From NCBI GenBank assembly GCA_033239005.1, contig BSQZ01000039.1:3739816-3803815 (forward strand): a stretch of DNA of 64,000 bases, in the 5' to 3' direction. Below are positions 27,736 through 40,285 of the stretch, one piece after another (positions within the stretch are counted from its first letter, which is position 1; each line of letters starts with the position of its first letter). The position numbers were made by a program, and so were the translations under genes. The notes under the pieces are model-generated. The model saw nothing but the letters and a program-made list of their open reading frames with translations. It did no database searches and was not told where the DNA came from. This DNA is from Lamellibrachia satsuma. Taxonomy: Eukaryota > Annelida > Polychaeta > Sabellida > Siboglinidae.

Positions 27736-29566
27736 ATTCCGGCGTCGCGTCCGACCATCCCACGGCAGCTTACCCGTAAGAGAACGTCTTGTTAACATGC
27801 CGTCCGGACGCACGTTAAAGCCTGGTGTCTCGAGCCGGGCAGAACCCATAAATCACCAACATGCTCCGGGTTCGTCAATGCGTCGCTTTGGTCACAGCGC
27901 TTAATCCCGGATAAGACCGGGGAGCGTTAATGACACGGACAGACCACATTAGCGCTGGTTCCTTAATTAACGATGGGCGCCGCGTCGAGCCGGGTTAAGC
28001 TTTATGAGCGCACATCATGTGGGACTCTATCAAAGAGAGCTTAACACCTCACGTCGCCATGCCGTAATTCGTCACCTCGGCCCGTCTCCGGATTGCTTTT
28101 AAAGGGAGCAGGTATCATTCTCGCGTTTATCAATTATTCACGAATTAGATTTTCGTCGCGTTACCCTGTCTGGGCCGGTCGAAGCGACACCTGGTTCGTC
28201 GTGGATAAGTGACGTTATGACGGGGCAGGGATTAATGGGTGCGCGGGCGTCATTAGAGTGGCCAACCATAATCCACGGCGGCCTGTCTGTTCACCATGTT
28301 CCGTCGGGGCGTGCGTCAGACCAAGGTATCACCGGAAGTACACCGAAACTGTTCACGTCACCCAGGCCGGAACTGATCGGGTACGTTGAACGCATGCTCA
28401 CTAGATGGCGTTCCATTCTCAGGATTAGGCCAAAACAAATGGGGTCAGATCATTATTAATTTTTCCATAGGCGACCATGCTAACGTTTCTTTTACTCCAG
28501 TTCACAAACTAACGATTCAGATTTTATCACAACGGCACCCGTTGTTGCACGTCATGTCACGGACCTGCTGTAGAGTTTTCGTCAAATCCTACAATTCTTT
28601 CGAGAAAATCAACATAGCAGATGCTCACTTTCATATGTCAACAGAACAAGAAGATTTTGGTCTATGTTCTGCTAACAAGCAACTAAAAATTTTATCCGGT
28701 GTGCAGCGGAAGTGTCATAGTAGCAATTGTGCTTTTCCCCTGGTCAGAAACTAGTTTTCCAAAGGGCAAAAACTCCATGAGTCCCTGGCACTTTATTCGT
28801 ATGCGATGAACCAGGAAGTGAAACAGTGATCTATCCGCAAAAAGCTGACAGAAGGAGGGCGGAAGTGAGAGTAGGTCGACGGTACTTTCTCCACTTGTAC
28901 CACATATCGGCAGGCCACATGTACATGTCCCGTGCGAAACAGTTCCGGTCGTTCGTACTGTTTTCACTGTCAAGCCTAGTCTCGTTTATTCGACTCTCGC
29001 TCGCTGAATTCGCCGAGAAGAGAGTCTGGCCTCAAAGGCGTTGTTACCCACTGTCACCACTCCATTTTGTGCAGTCGTTCCCGTGAAGCGTCAGCAGCCA
29101 ATCAGCGTCATTATTGAGATGCTGCACTAAAATGTTTTTTGCTTGATTAAACTCTTCAGTCTGACAGTTGTGTCAATATAATAAAAGTTAAAGTTGATTC
29201 GAATTGCATCGCATCAACTGATAAAAGCTAACTCTCATTTTGTGAATTAGCTAAATGCCCGGATGACATCGTAATTAGCTAATTATGTATGCGCCCAGAA
29301 TCAGTAAACACATATGACATTGCATGTTATAGAAATTGTGAGCACAGTACTGCATTTAACCCATGCAACGTTTGTTGGATTTAATCAAATTTAGACAATA
29401 ATAATATTACAAATATGGCAAGATGGGAACGTTGCTTGTCTCGTTTTATATTGACCAGTTGCGAAAAACCATTGGTGCGTCTTAGCGGAAAGTAATTGCG
29501 TCGGGTTCAACATGAACTGACGGCTCCATTAACCACCTGATCGCTCAGTGGCGTATATGTTATAAC
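27736..29566. other. Gene-free unique DNA, CpG-rich to about 28400
   Basis: No supportable gene. 27740-28210 has TTAAT-rich words set in CpG-rich sequence, like 25540-26080. Confidence 0.4.
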
Positions 29567-30009
29567 TAGGGCCGGAACGATACACTACTTCACGTAACGA
29601 TACGTATCGCGATGCAGAGGTCACGATACGATACATATCGCAGGCTGCACTGACTAGAATGATACAACAACAGTAAAACACACATTTATTTACCACGTGG
29701 ACAAGGCAACGCTACACCAGACGTCACGTCGTCACTCACATGAGGTCCAAATTGCACGCGCGCATTGAAAACAAATAATAGTGTAAAGATTTTACACAGA
29801 CTATAGCTAAATATACAAGTGGGAAACGTACTACATGCTATATTTTGATTATTTTATCGATAGGCAGGTGTTGTTCGCGTTGAACATTTATTGTTTCAAA
29901 AAGGTGACGCGAGTGATGTTTTGCCTACCTTTCTATTGCATATCGTAGTGTACCGCGATATGGATATTGTGTATCGTGTGGTGTGTATCGTTCCGGCCGT
30001 AGTCGTAAC
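29559..30009. mobile_element. Non-autonomous hAT element (MITE)
   Basis: The body is 29567-30001. The left end reads TAGGGCCGGAACGATACAC and the right end, complemented, TACGGCCGGAACGATACAC, one mismatch in 19. The flanks GTTATAAC and GTCGTAAC are an 8-bp target duplication with two mismatches. Subterminal CGATACGTATCGCGAT-like words recur, as in many hAT subterminal regions. There is no coding capacity. Confidence 0.85.
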
Positions 30010-30608
30010 TCAAGGCAATCTGGGATTTCGGTCGAAATATAATTTATAGTTTTATTCATGTCTCAGTAGCTGTAATAATACGGTTTCTGACTGTGGTGTT
30101 GTATATTGTTCATCCAGAAAGATAACACATCATGGCATATATCTATTCCAGGATGGCTGACGTAAGTTTAGTTAATTGTTCCGTGATTGTTTTGTAATGC
30201 GCATCAAGCAATGGCGTATCTATGGCAACGCGTCCCGTTCGCGTTCGACCATATCCAAACGTTGGATCGATCCATTTTTCGCTCTGATGCTAGCATTACG
30301 GTTTTTGTTAAATAGCAACACTCAGTATTAATGGTACAATGTATTCTTTTAAAAGACACTTTTCTCTGTAAACAGTGCTTGGACGGATGACTGCCAATGT
30401 GTCCAACAATTGCGGTAGTGTATCGTGATTATAGCACCTCTTCTTTGTGCGAGAGTTCTGGGTTGAAGACACGGACCAGGCACGGGTATGTCTGATGTAT
30501 AAACCTTGAGATCAACATTCGGGACGGCGTATGCCTCGTGACTCGGATGACTACGACAATGTCGGTCCCGTCTCATTAATTGGGGACGTAAAAGAACCAC
30601 TGATGACG
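30010..30608. other. Gene-free unique DNA
   Basis: No gene recognised. Confidence 0.5.
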
Positions 30609-30609
30609 A

Positions 30610-31798
30610 CATGCACCCTGGCAGTGACCACCCTCAGTAACATGCACCCTGCCAGTGACCACCCTCAGTGGCATGCACCCTGGCAGTGACCACCCTCAGT
30701 GGCATGCACCCTGGCAGTGACCACCCTCAGTGGCATGCACCCTGGCAGTGACCACCCTCAGTGACATGCACCTTGGCAGTGACCACCCTCAGTGACATTC
30801 ACCCTGACAGTGACCACCCCCAGTGACATGCACCCTGGCAGTGACCACCCTCAGTGACATGCACCCTGCCAGTGACCACCCCCAGTGACATACACCCTGG
30901 CAGTGACCACCCTCAGTAACATGCACCCTGCCAGTGACCACCCTCAGTGACATGCACCCTGGCAGTGACCACCCTCAGTAACATGCACCCTGCCAGTGAC
31001 CACCCTCAGTGACATGCACCTTGGCAGTGACCACCCTCAGTGGCATGCACCCTGGCAGTGACCACCCTCAGTGACATGCACCTTGGCAGTCACCACCCTC
31101 AGTGACATTCACCCTGACAGTGACCACCCCCAGTGACATGCACCCTGGCAGTGACCACCCTCAGTGACATGCACCCTGCCAGTGACCACCCCCAGTGACA
31201 TACACCCTGGCAGTGACCACCCTCAGTGACATGCACCCTGGCAGTGACCACCCTCAGTGACATGCACCCTGGCAGTGACCACCCTCAGTGACATGCACCC
31301 TGGCAGTGACCACCCTCAGTGACATGCACCCTGGCAGTGACCACCCTCAGTGACATGCACCCTGGCAGTGACCATCCTCAGTGACATGCACCCTGACAGT
31401 GACCACCCTCAGTGACATGCACCCTGGCAGTGACCACCCTCAGTGACATGCACCCTGACAGTGACCACCCTCAGTGACATGCACCCTGGCATTGACCACC
31501 CTCAGTGACATGCACCCTGACAGTGACCACCCTCAGTGACATGCACCCTGGCAGTGACCACCCTCAGTGACATGCACCCTGGCAGTGACCACCCTCAGTG
31601 ACATGCACCTTGGCAGTGACCACCCTCAGTGACATGCACCCTGGCAGTGACCATCCTCAGTGACATGCACCCTGACAGTGACCACCCTCAGTGACATGCA
31701 CCCTGACAGTGACCACCCTCATTGACATGCACCCTGACAGTGACCACCCTGGCAGTGACCACCCTGGCAGTGACCACCCTCAGTGACCACCCTCAGTG
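30610..31798. repeat. 31-bp minisatellite, about 38 copies, with 310-bp higher-order repeat
   Basis: The unit is about 31 bases, ACATGCACCCTGGCAGTGAC then CACCCTCAGTG. A distinctive block of variants (CATTC, then CTGACAG, CCCCCAG, CTGCCAG, CATACAC) occurs at 30793 and again at 31103. That offset is ten units, which shows higher-order duplication. The array ends in shorter degenerate units from 31740. Confidence 0.95.
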
Positions 31799-32233
31799 AC
31801 AGCATAGCTTGGCGATAATGTTCTGTAAAAGCCTGACTAGTTGAATGAGGCCCCATAAGACCACCAGACTCTATTAACCACAACATATGTGCAGAGAGTT
31901 TGAAAACATCTAAAACTATAGCTATACCTTCCGAAAAAACTCAAGACATATTTATTCCAAATTGCATCTCCACCCTAAATCTTGGTGGTCCCTAGTACAG
32001 AAAATGACTTTTGTGTGTCACTGTGCTTAATGATTCTGTTTTGTTGCGCCTCTGAGCTCAGGTTCCTGAGGATATAGTCGCCATAGGAGTTAATTATTAT
32101 CATTATTAAATAGCACGTTGCCGAATGTCGGATAGAACTGTGCGAAATATCCCTTACGCTAGGATGGTGCACGGTATGAGGTATGAGGTATGAGGATGAT
32201 GATGTAGAGCAGGAACAGGAAATATTTATTTGA
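31799..32233. other. Gene-free DNA
   Basis: No gene recognised. Confidence 0.5.
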
Positions 32234-32576
32234 TAATAGTATACTGTAAGGGGGCAGCCGCGGCCTAGTGGTTAAGGTGTTGGACTCTAAATTCAAGGGT
32301 TGTGAGTTCAAGACCGACACTGGTCACGGTTCGTTTTCGAAGCTTAGGCAATTTCGTTTACCCTACTTTGCCTCAGTCTACTCAGCTGTAAATGAGTACA
32401 AACACTGTCTGGAAGGTACCTGCGATGGACTAGTGTCCCGGCCAGGAGAGTCAGTATAACTGCACTCTAAGTTGCTTCGCACTACAGAAACCAGGTTTAA
32501 GCACTGGCCATATAAACCTTCATGGCTTCCTAAGGCGTAATGCCTGGGGGATGACTTTACCTAATAGTATACTGTA
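32234..32576 (+). mobile_element. tRNA-derived SINE with 15-bp target duplication
   Basis: The body is 32249-32561. The head reads GGCCTAGTGGTTAAGG, an RNA polymerase III box A. About 28 bases after it comes GGTTGTGAGTTCAAGACC, a good box B, so the 5' end derives from a tRNA. The tRNA-unrelated body follows, with no poly(A). TAATAGTATACTGTA occurs at both 32234-32248 and 32562-32576, a perfect 15-bp target duplication from LINE-driven insertion. The perfect flanks suggest relatively recent insertion. The family name is not assigned. Confidence 0.93.
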
Positions 32577-33295
32577 CAGTATGGAAATAAAAGTTAATGT
32601 CACATAAGCAACGGGAGACTCCTACTAAGACTAAATTTATTCGCCGTCGTAGGAGCCACCATCTTAATTAATTTCAACCATTATTTAACTTTTTTAATAA
32701 AAACAACTCCCTAGTAACATCACTACTACCAAAGAAATTCTCGGATTGTATATTGTCCAATACAGTGTATGTATACAAATAATAAAAAACGACGACTAAC
32801 GGCGCCATGTGGTATTTTGAGGAGCTTAGTGTTTTGCGTCAAGACGGAGGAGAGTGCAACCATGACACCAGCCTCTATGTTGAATTGTGAAGGTCAAGGG
32901 AGATGGCATCTCGCCAGATAGCGGAAGCTTTGCTTGAATAACCGCAAGACGAGACGTGGAGAGTCGGGCGGAGATAACGGCTCCTTGTCGCTACCGCGGA
33001 TTACAACACCCGGTAGTTTCTCGCGCGCTATCGGGCTCCGGATTATGCCCGTGGGAACGGCTTGCGAATCCGTCCAGCCTTTTCTCGAAGCCACACAAAT
33101 AGCTCATATCTGCTAGCAACAACGCATGTAGAAGTCTCAAAGTAGAGCTTCTAGCAGTGGAACTGTTGTAAGCATAACAATGCTAGTGCATTAACGACTG
33201 GTTAATTTAGCTGCGATAAAACCCAGATGAATACTATGGCTTTCACGTGTTAGTAATACAGTTACATAATGATAGTGTGTATGATAAAAAGAATA

Positions 33296-33296
<1 letters not shown>
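32577..33296. other. Gene-free DNA
   Basis: No gene recognised. Confidence 0.5.

Positions 33297-33381
<85 letters not shown>
33297..33381. repeat. (TA)n microsatellite
   Basis: About 85 bases of pure TA. Confidence 0.98.
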
Positions 33382-33384
<3 letters not shown>

Positions 33385-34905
33385 TTTTGCCTCATTAAAA
33401 TGTGCAAATGTGCTACTCCTATTTAAATGAAGTAATTTCTTTATGTGGATAGGACTAATGAAGCTAACGTAAATATTGCTGCAAGGTTTATATGACGGCG
33501 CCTAGTTTCCTGTTTTAGGAAAGAGGTATCCGTTTTGTTTGCCGATTTCATTATTTCCTGTTTTTCCTCCTTTCTCAAATAATCTTCTTCGTTTTGAACC
33601 AGTTCCCCCACCGCTGTAAATAGTGTGCATAAAATATTAAGATTAAAAAAATTAATGTTTCTTGTTGCACGGTTGTTCTTTCTACAAAACGTGGCTGCAG
33701 AATGCATAAAAAGGCACACTGGAGACGTTCATTAAAACATGCCGTATTGCACCGTGGGCTATGGTTTTACGTTACTGATTTTGTCGCCGCATGGTGCTAT
33801 GGTCCATGATAAAAGGCCCTTTTTAGGAAAACACAAACATCATTTTTACCCCGTTGTTGGGAAAACATAATCCAGATATGGTCCCCCCAAAATTTTTTTT
33901 ATTTGAAAACAAACAAAAAACACGTTATTTTAACAACAAAAACCCGTTATGATTAAAAAAAATCTCTTTGTAATAACGGGACAACCTGTCCCTGGCTAAG
34001 TGCCTCCCGTTCAAATTTTCACTTGGAACTGCTGTCTGTACTACGTGTCTGTTGACGAGAGCCCGTACGACGTCTGAGTGTATTGGATTAGGCCATTATC
34101 TCGCGCGTGTAGCGTATCTCTTCACTAGCTCGTCTCTGGCGATCATCGATAGCCATTCAATCTATCACGCGTACAACTCGCCTGATTGCTACGAGTTAGC
34201 TCTAATTTAATTTATCTCGATTTGTTTCGCAGCAACGGGATATCCTGTTCACGTCCAACTTACGGCGAACGAGGCAGACGGTGGCGCCTCATCGCGGAGT
34301 ATGGAGTAATCGTAATGGTAGACTACGATTCATCGAGTCGAATGCATAAATCCTATGTTCATCATTTGGGGACATTGGTCTAAGGACCCATTGTTGTGGT
34401 TTTAGCCATAGTAATTCTTGACTAGAAAGACGTTATTCATTATTACGTTCGGTTTAACATTGACCGCAGTCTTGTGTATTATTATATTTTAGACGTATTT
34501 TATACACGATGCAACTGTAAGAAAATGGGTCTAGCAACTTATTTACTTTCAATGCAGCACATCTGGATGTTCAGTTCACAACATTTGAGTTATTTATTTA
34601 TTGTGTTATTTACTTTCAGTTATTGTTGTTGCTGTTATTGCAGTAATGTCGAATTATCGATGCATCGCAATAGTCGATGTGACGATGCAGTACTATCGCC
34701 AATAAATTGAACTGTCGACAGTATTCGCTGATAGTGCACTGAATTCTCGATAGTAACGATATTTGGCAAAACAATTCAGCAGGGCTACTTGCGCCACTGT
34801 AATAATAATAATTAAATATGTGTTCAACTCTATTGGATAATTTTATTTAGTTAACGACCTAACACCAACAATCGTCGATTAGAGTAACGTCATTCTCTCA
34901 ATTGC
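33382..34905. other. Gene-free DNA
   Basis: No supported gene. 34640-34770 has repeated TCGATAG/ATCGATGC words that resemble hAT subterminal repeats, but no matching termini were found. Confidence 0.4.
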
Positions 34906-34907
34906 CT

Positions 34908-35270
34908 CATTTGCTGTTACTCTGTTCGCTATTCCGTGTTACCGTACCTGCCACAGTTGTTGTTACTCTGTTCGATATTCCGTGTTACCGTACCTGCCAT
35001 AGTTGTTGTTACTCTGTTCGCTATTCCGTGTTACCGTACCTGCCACAGTTGTTGTTACTCTGTTCGCTATTCCGTGTTACCGTACCTGCCACAGTTGCTG
35101 TTACTCTGTTCGCTATTCCGTGTTACCGTACCTGCCATAGTTGCTGTTACTCTGTTCGCTATTCCGTGTTACCGTACCTGCCATAGTTGCTGTTACTCTG
35201 TTCGCTATTCCGTGTTACCGTACCTGCCACAGTTGTTGTTACTCTGTTCGCTATTCCGTGTTACCGTAAT
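34908..35270. repeat. 46-bp minisatellite, about 8 copies
   Basis: Units of 46 bases (TGTTGTTACTCTGTTCGCTA, then TTCCGTGTTACCGTACCTGC and CACAGT) differ by one to three bases. The array abuts the LINE reverse-transcriptase fragment that begins at 35270. Confidence 0.95.
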
Positions 35271-37550
35271 AAAGTCCTCCCCAAATCAGTCCTGTGATCT
35301 TGATCCATTACTGACTACATTGCTTGATACATTACTTTACTCAGTAACAAATATTCTAGATGTGTCACTGTACTCTGGCGTGTTTCTTGACAATTTCAAG
35401 CAAGTGCAAGTCAACCTACTTCTTAAGACTTTTCCTAAGGAAAACCTAAACAGTTATGAACTTATTTATAATCTAAGCTTTAGTTCTAAGGTACTGGAAA
35501 AAGGTGCAGGAAGCCGTCTAAGGTATCACATCGAGTCAAATGGCATGTCTACTGTATAACAATCAGCTAGCGAACAGTTTCATTCTACAGAGACCGCTCT
35601 TTTAAAAGTACACATTGATGTCACTCTAAATATGGACAAAGGTAAAGTAATTGCGCTTACCTTGCTTGATTTATCTGCTGATTTTTATACTATTGATCAT
35701 AGCATACTCATTAAACACTTATCAATGTGGTATGGCCGTCCTGAGCTGGTTTTCGTCATACTTAAAACTGCTTCCTCAACTGATTTAACCTATCGCAAAC
35801 CCGGTTCATTGGTGTCCAAATATGTAGTGTGAATATATAGTTCATGTAACATCCACAGTCGATTTAATAAAAAAAATGCCTATTTTTTTCAAATCATCGA
35901 AAGAATTGACTTTAGCCGGTAGATCTGGTTAGTGGATATCCAAAATGGTAAACACTGTGTGGGTCAATGCCGATCATGGGCGTGACCTCCATCCTCTCGC
36001 CAATCACATGACAAAGTTAAAAAATTTCACCAAGGAACAAAATCTGGATTTTTCAGCATTTCGATTTTCACTTCAGTAAATGTTTGAACAAGCATTAACT
36101 AATTTAATAGTTTGTGTGATGATTTCACAAAAAAACTACATACAAAAGTTGCACAAAGTTACAAAATTTCACCAAGGAACAAAATCTGGATTTTTCAGCA
36201 TTTCGATTTTCACTTCAGTAAATGTTTGAACAAGCATTAACTAATTTAATAGTTTGTGTGATGATTTCACAAAAAAACTACATACAAAAGTTGCACAAAC
36301 GATCTAGCATGTTGCAGTGGATACTAGATAGGTTCGGTTTTTAGCAAACTTACATTGAAATGAGACTAGCAAATAAATCGAATTGATTAAGCACCTTTAA
36401 CTAATATATACCAAAGAGTGAAGATAGCTAATTGCTTTTCAGCGGCACTACTCACTTCGTGTTGTGTTCCTCAGGCTTCTGTTCTTGGACCTTTACTTTT
36501 TACTCTTTACACTACTCCACTCAGCTCAGTTATTCACAGCTTGGATCACTGCCTATGTGCAGATGATACACAGATTTATCTTTCCTTGGCCACCACGGAT
36601 ATACATTGCTATTTAAACCAGCTCAGAGATGTCTCCATTATATCTTCCACTGGATGACTGATAGTAAATTAAAGTTAAATGCAGATAAAACAGAGTTTTT
36701 TTATTATTGGTACACAAAAGCAGCTTCGTAAACTTGATTGATTTTTTTCCGACACCTATGCTGAGCCAGAATTTCACATCGGCTGCCTTAGCGCAGAATT
36801 TAGGAGTCACCATTGATAATAATTAAAACTTTTAAGAGCATATTTCACAAACTTGTTGTTGCTGCTTTGATCACATTCGTGACTTTGTCGTATTCGCCGG
36901 TATATGTATTTTGCTGTCGCCAAAACTATTGCAACTGCTCTTATTAGCAGTAGACTTGACTATTGCAATTCCCTTTATTTATTTATATTGCTTTCAAGGA
37001 GATTGAAATTTCAATGTGTGCAAAATGTTTGGCAAGGGTAGTTACCCGGTCTCCTCGTTTCTCTCACTCAGCACCACTTCTTAATCATTGCACTAACTTC
37101 CTGTCCGACATTGCATTGTATTTAAGATCTGCACAGTTACTTACCAAGCACTTTCATCCAAGCAACCAGCATAATTATATACATTTACTGCTGACTCCTG
37201 CAAGACCAGACAGCTTAGATCATCTAATTCTAATCTACTTTTTGTTCCCATTGTTAAGACAAATGTCGGAACGAGAGCTTTTTCAACTCCTGCACCGACT
37301 CTGTGGAACTCACTCCGTGTTAGTGTTAAGTCTGTAGGAAATTTAACAACATTTCGTCGTAAGCTAAAACTCAACGTTTAAACGGTATTCTGCATAGCTC
37401 CCCAGCGTACCAATCCAACTGTTTATAACTGGAACTGCTTATCGATTAGGAACTGCTTAACCACTTTTGTTTTGGTGCCCGCCCGAGCTTGGTTCTCCCG
37501 TGGATTCTAGCGCAATAGAAGTACTTTATGTTGTGTCGTATTGTAATGCT
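35270..37550 (+). mobile_element. L2/CR1-like LINE, 5'-truncated, interrupted
   Basis: Reverse-transcriptase pieces in order are CDLDPLLTTLL (35295), SKVLEKG (35485), LTLLDLSADFYTIDHSIL (35655-35710, motif A) and WFSSYL (35750). After an insertion come VKIANCFSA (36418), [15 protein letters not shown] (motif B, 36466-36515; the usual QGS is QAS), [11 protein letters not shown] (motif C, Cys for Tyr) and a C-terminal half with frameshifts ending LWNSLRVSVKS (37300-37335). The 3' UTR (37380-37550) matches the copies at 9963-10730 and 25290-25500. The endonuclease half is missing. Reverse transcription in the host nucleus is the family function; this copy is broken. Confidence 0.88.
35768..36406. 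other. Insertion of about 640 bp inside the LINE, with a 142-bp tandem duplication
   Basis: This stretch separates WFSSYL from VKIANC, which are adjacent in intact relatives of this LINE type. It has no coding motif. It contains a near-perfect tandem duplication with period 142 (first copy from 36011, second from 36153), differing at only about one position at the start. No clear terminal repeats or target duplication could be seen, so its nature is unknown. Confidence 0.75.
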
Positions 37551-37955
37551 ATCGCGGATAGTCAACCCAAATTAAATCACTAGTTCGCATTCCCGCCGAC
37601 AAGGGTAGGAGTAGCGTCATTGTCGATAGTAACATTTGTTTTTAATCCAGTGACGTCGTCTATACTCAAATGACGTCATCGGTACAGGCACTGTATAAAA
37701 ATCGCTTTATACGTCACATAGGTAACCAGGACAACACCCGATCGAGGTGCCTGTCCAAGCAGGCGGTCACAGGTGACGCGCTTGCTGCTTCGCCATGCTA
37801 CTCCGGCGGCAGGCATCGATGGTGGCACGGTACCGTATCTGGTAATGTTCCGCGATGTTACCAGTACACTGGTATATCGCGGTATGTTTTTTTGTGCGAT
37901 ACCTATCGCGCTACGCCTTCGACGTTACTTAGTCCTCTTCACTCAATGTAGAGCA
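37551..37955. other. Gene-free DNA
   Basis: No gene recognised. GCGATACCTATCGCG-like words near 37895 may be relics of a DNA transposon. Confidence 0.4.
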
Positions 37956-39429
37956 TAGGGCCGAAACGATTCTTTTCCAACGCACTATGTTGTTTGCTGC
38001 TTTTTTCATTTCTTTCCAGCTGGTTCCATGTTTCTTTACTTCCTCGTCTATTGATCTGATCCAAGTATTTTTGGGTCTGCCTGCTTTTCTTTTTCCTTGT
38101 GGATTCCAGTCAAAGGCCTGTCTCGTGACATTGTTGGTTTGTTTTCGGAGGGTGTGTCCTATCCATGTCCATTTTTTCTTGCAATCTCTCTCCTGATGCT
38201 GTGTTGGTCTGTCCTCCTCCAGATTTCTTTGTTTGTGGTTTTATCTTTCCATTTGGTTTTCAGGATGTATTTCAGACATTTGTTAATGAATGCTCGTAGC
38301 ATTCGGGTTGTTGTCTTGGTTACTCTCCATGTCTCAGAGCCATATGGCGGCGCACTTTTCACGTTGGTGTTGAAGATTCTGATCTTTTTCGTGTTGAGAA
38401 AGCTGATGTGTTCCAAACTGTCTTTAAAATGCTGAATGCATGCTTGGCATTTCCAATCCTGTTTTTGACATCTTCATCTGTTCCTCCTTTGTATGTCACT
38501 ACACTTCCCAGGTAGGTGAATTTGTTGTCCTCCTCTATATATTTTCCCTTCAGCTGTACCTTAGCTTGTTGTGTCCTGTTCACCTGTAGTAGTTTTGTTT
38601 TCTGTATGTTTATTTTCAAGCCGGTCTTTTCTGCTTCCTGCGTCAATTTGCTGGACTTCTTTTGCATTTGTTTGTGTGAACGAGATAGTAGGCAGATGTC
38701 GTCTGCAAAATCTAGTTCATCGAAATGTTTAGTGAATGTCCACTGGATGCCATTTTGGCCCTGTTTAACAGTCTCTCTCTCATTATCCAGTCTATCACCA
38801 TGATTAATGGTCTTTACACCAGTCTTTACTTCAAATGTCTCAGACAGTTTTCCATTATGGATAACTTGGCAGGTGGAGTTTTCGTACATCTGCTGGATTA
38901 GTGTCACAAACTTTGCTGGTATTCCATAGTGATGCATCAGCATCCAGATATCGTCTCTGTCTACACTATCAAAAGCTTTCTCGAAGTCTATGAAATTAAT
39001 ATGTAGGGGTGACTCCCACTCAATTGATTGTTCTGTGATTATTTTCAGTGTTGTAATATGGTCAGTGCATGATTTGTTTTTTCCGAAAACCAGCTTATTC
39101 TTCACGTAGCTTTTCATCCAGTGCTCCTTTCATTCTGTCCAATAGTATGCGTGTGAAACTTTACTTGGCACAGATAGGAGTGTGATTCCTCTCCAGTTCG
39201 TGCACATTCCCAAGTCACCTTTCTTTGGCAGTTTTACAAAGTATCCATTTTTCCATTCTGTTGGACCTTTCTCTTGTTCCCAGATCTTCACGAATAGGTG
39301 GTGCAACATATCTGTTGTTGTTATCGGGTCTGCTTTCAGAGCCTCTGGTGGTATGCCTTCTGGTCCTGGCGTCTTTCCGTCCTTTAACATCTTCAGTGTT
39401 CTTTTTTTATACTGAAGTTCAGGGGCTGG

Positions 39430-40285
39430 TGATACCATCAAAAGATGAAAAGTGGCTCAAAGCAAAGCTTAGCAAGATTGCACTAAAAGAGAGATAAAAC
39501 CAAGGATAAATCAATAAATATATATATACAACAAAAAAAAAGAAAGAAAAAAAGTAAAAAATTATTTATTTATCTGGTGGTCATGGTAACCAGGAAAAAA
39601 TGCTATGCCCTACAAGATACATCACGTGACTAGGCGTGCCGTTCACCCACACTTTATGGGCTCGGGCCCCGTAGGCTGTTAATTCGCAGGTGACCATCTC
39701 TCAGCCAGGCATTAACCTACTCTCAACACCATGACCACCAGAAGATGAAATGAAAACAATCACAATGTCATTTGATCTGATTAAGACCGAAAATATTTAA
39801 AACATCTGATCCAAAAGAAAAGCATTCACACCTGCCTTGAATGCAGTCATGTTTGTAGAGGCAGGGAAAGCGGATGCTGGGAGGGAGTTCCACAGTCGAC
39901 TCGTCCTAGGTATATATGAGTTGAGATGTAGCTCTGTTTTTTATCTAGGAATATGTACACAATATGGATGTCCGCTAAGTGTCTCTGAGGGTACAATATC
40001 AGCCAGCTCATTGGATGGCTGGAGGAAGATATGACGGTAGAAGACGCAAAGTGATACAACGTTTCTCCTGCGACTCAGTGGAACTATGCCAAACTTGAGA
40101 GGTTCATCGATCTTAAGCAGGCGAAGTGCTTTCTTCTGCTCCATTCCAGATTGGGGAAGTATATGGAATGGAGCAGGAAGTATATGGAATGGAGCAGGAA
40201 GTATATGGAATGGAGCAGGAAGTATATGGAATGGAGCAGGAAGTATATGGAATGGAGCAGGAACTATGTCTTTGAAGTTGCTAGA
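39430..40285 (-). mobile_element. CR1/L2-like LINE 3' fragment nested inside the RTE-like LINE
   Basis: The minus strand reads KALRLLKIDEPLKFGIVPLS, RRNVVSLCVFYRHI, ELADIVPSE, then in another frame LNSYIPRTSRLWNSLPASAF, FKAGVNAFLL and a stop at about 39793. That is the C-terminus of a CR1/L2-type LINE. It interrupts the host LINE between KVEISS and LKMLKDGKTPG. The 3' UTR runs to about 39430. Confidence 0.85.
40155..40262. repeat. 21-bp minisatellite at the 5' end of the nested LINE
   Basis: Five almost perfect copies of GTATATGGAATGGAGCAGGAA lie exactly where the nested LINE fragment meets the older LINE. In the minus-strand frame it reads a seven-residue repeat, PAPFHIL. Confidence 0.95.

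Noticed and set aside
30610..31798. CRISPR-like array
   Set aside because: Units are contiguous with no unique spacers, and the genome is eukaryotic.
32249..32330. Functional tRNA gene
   Set aside because: Boxes A and B are present but the acceptor stem does not pair, and target duplications show a SINE.
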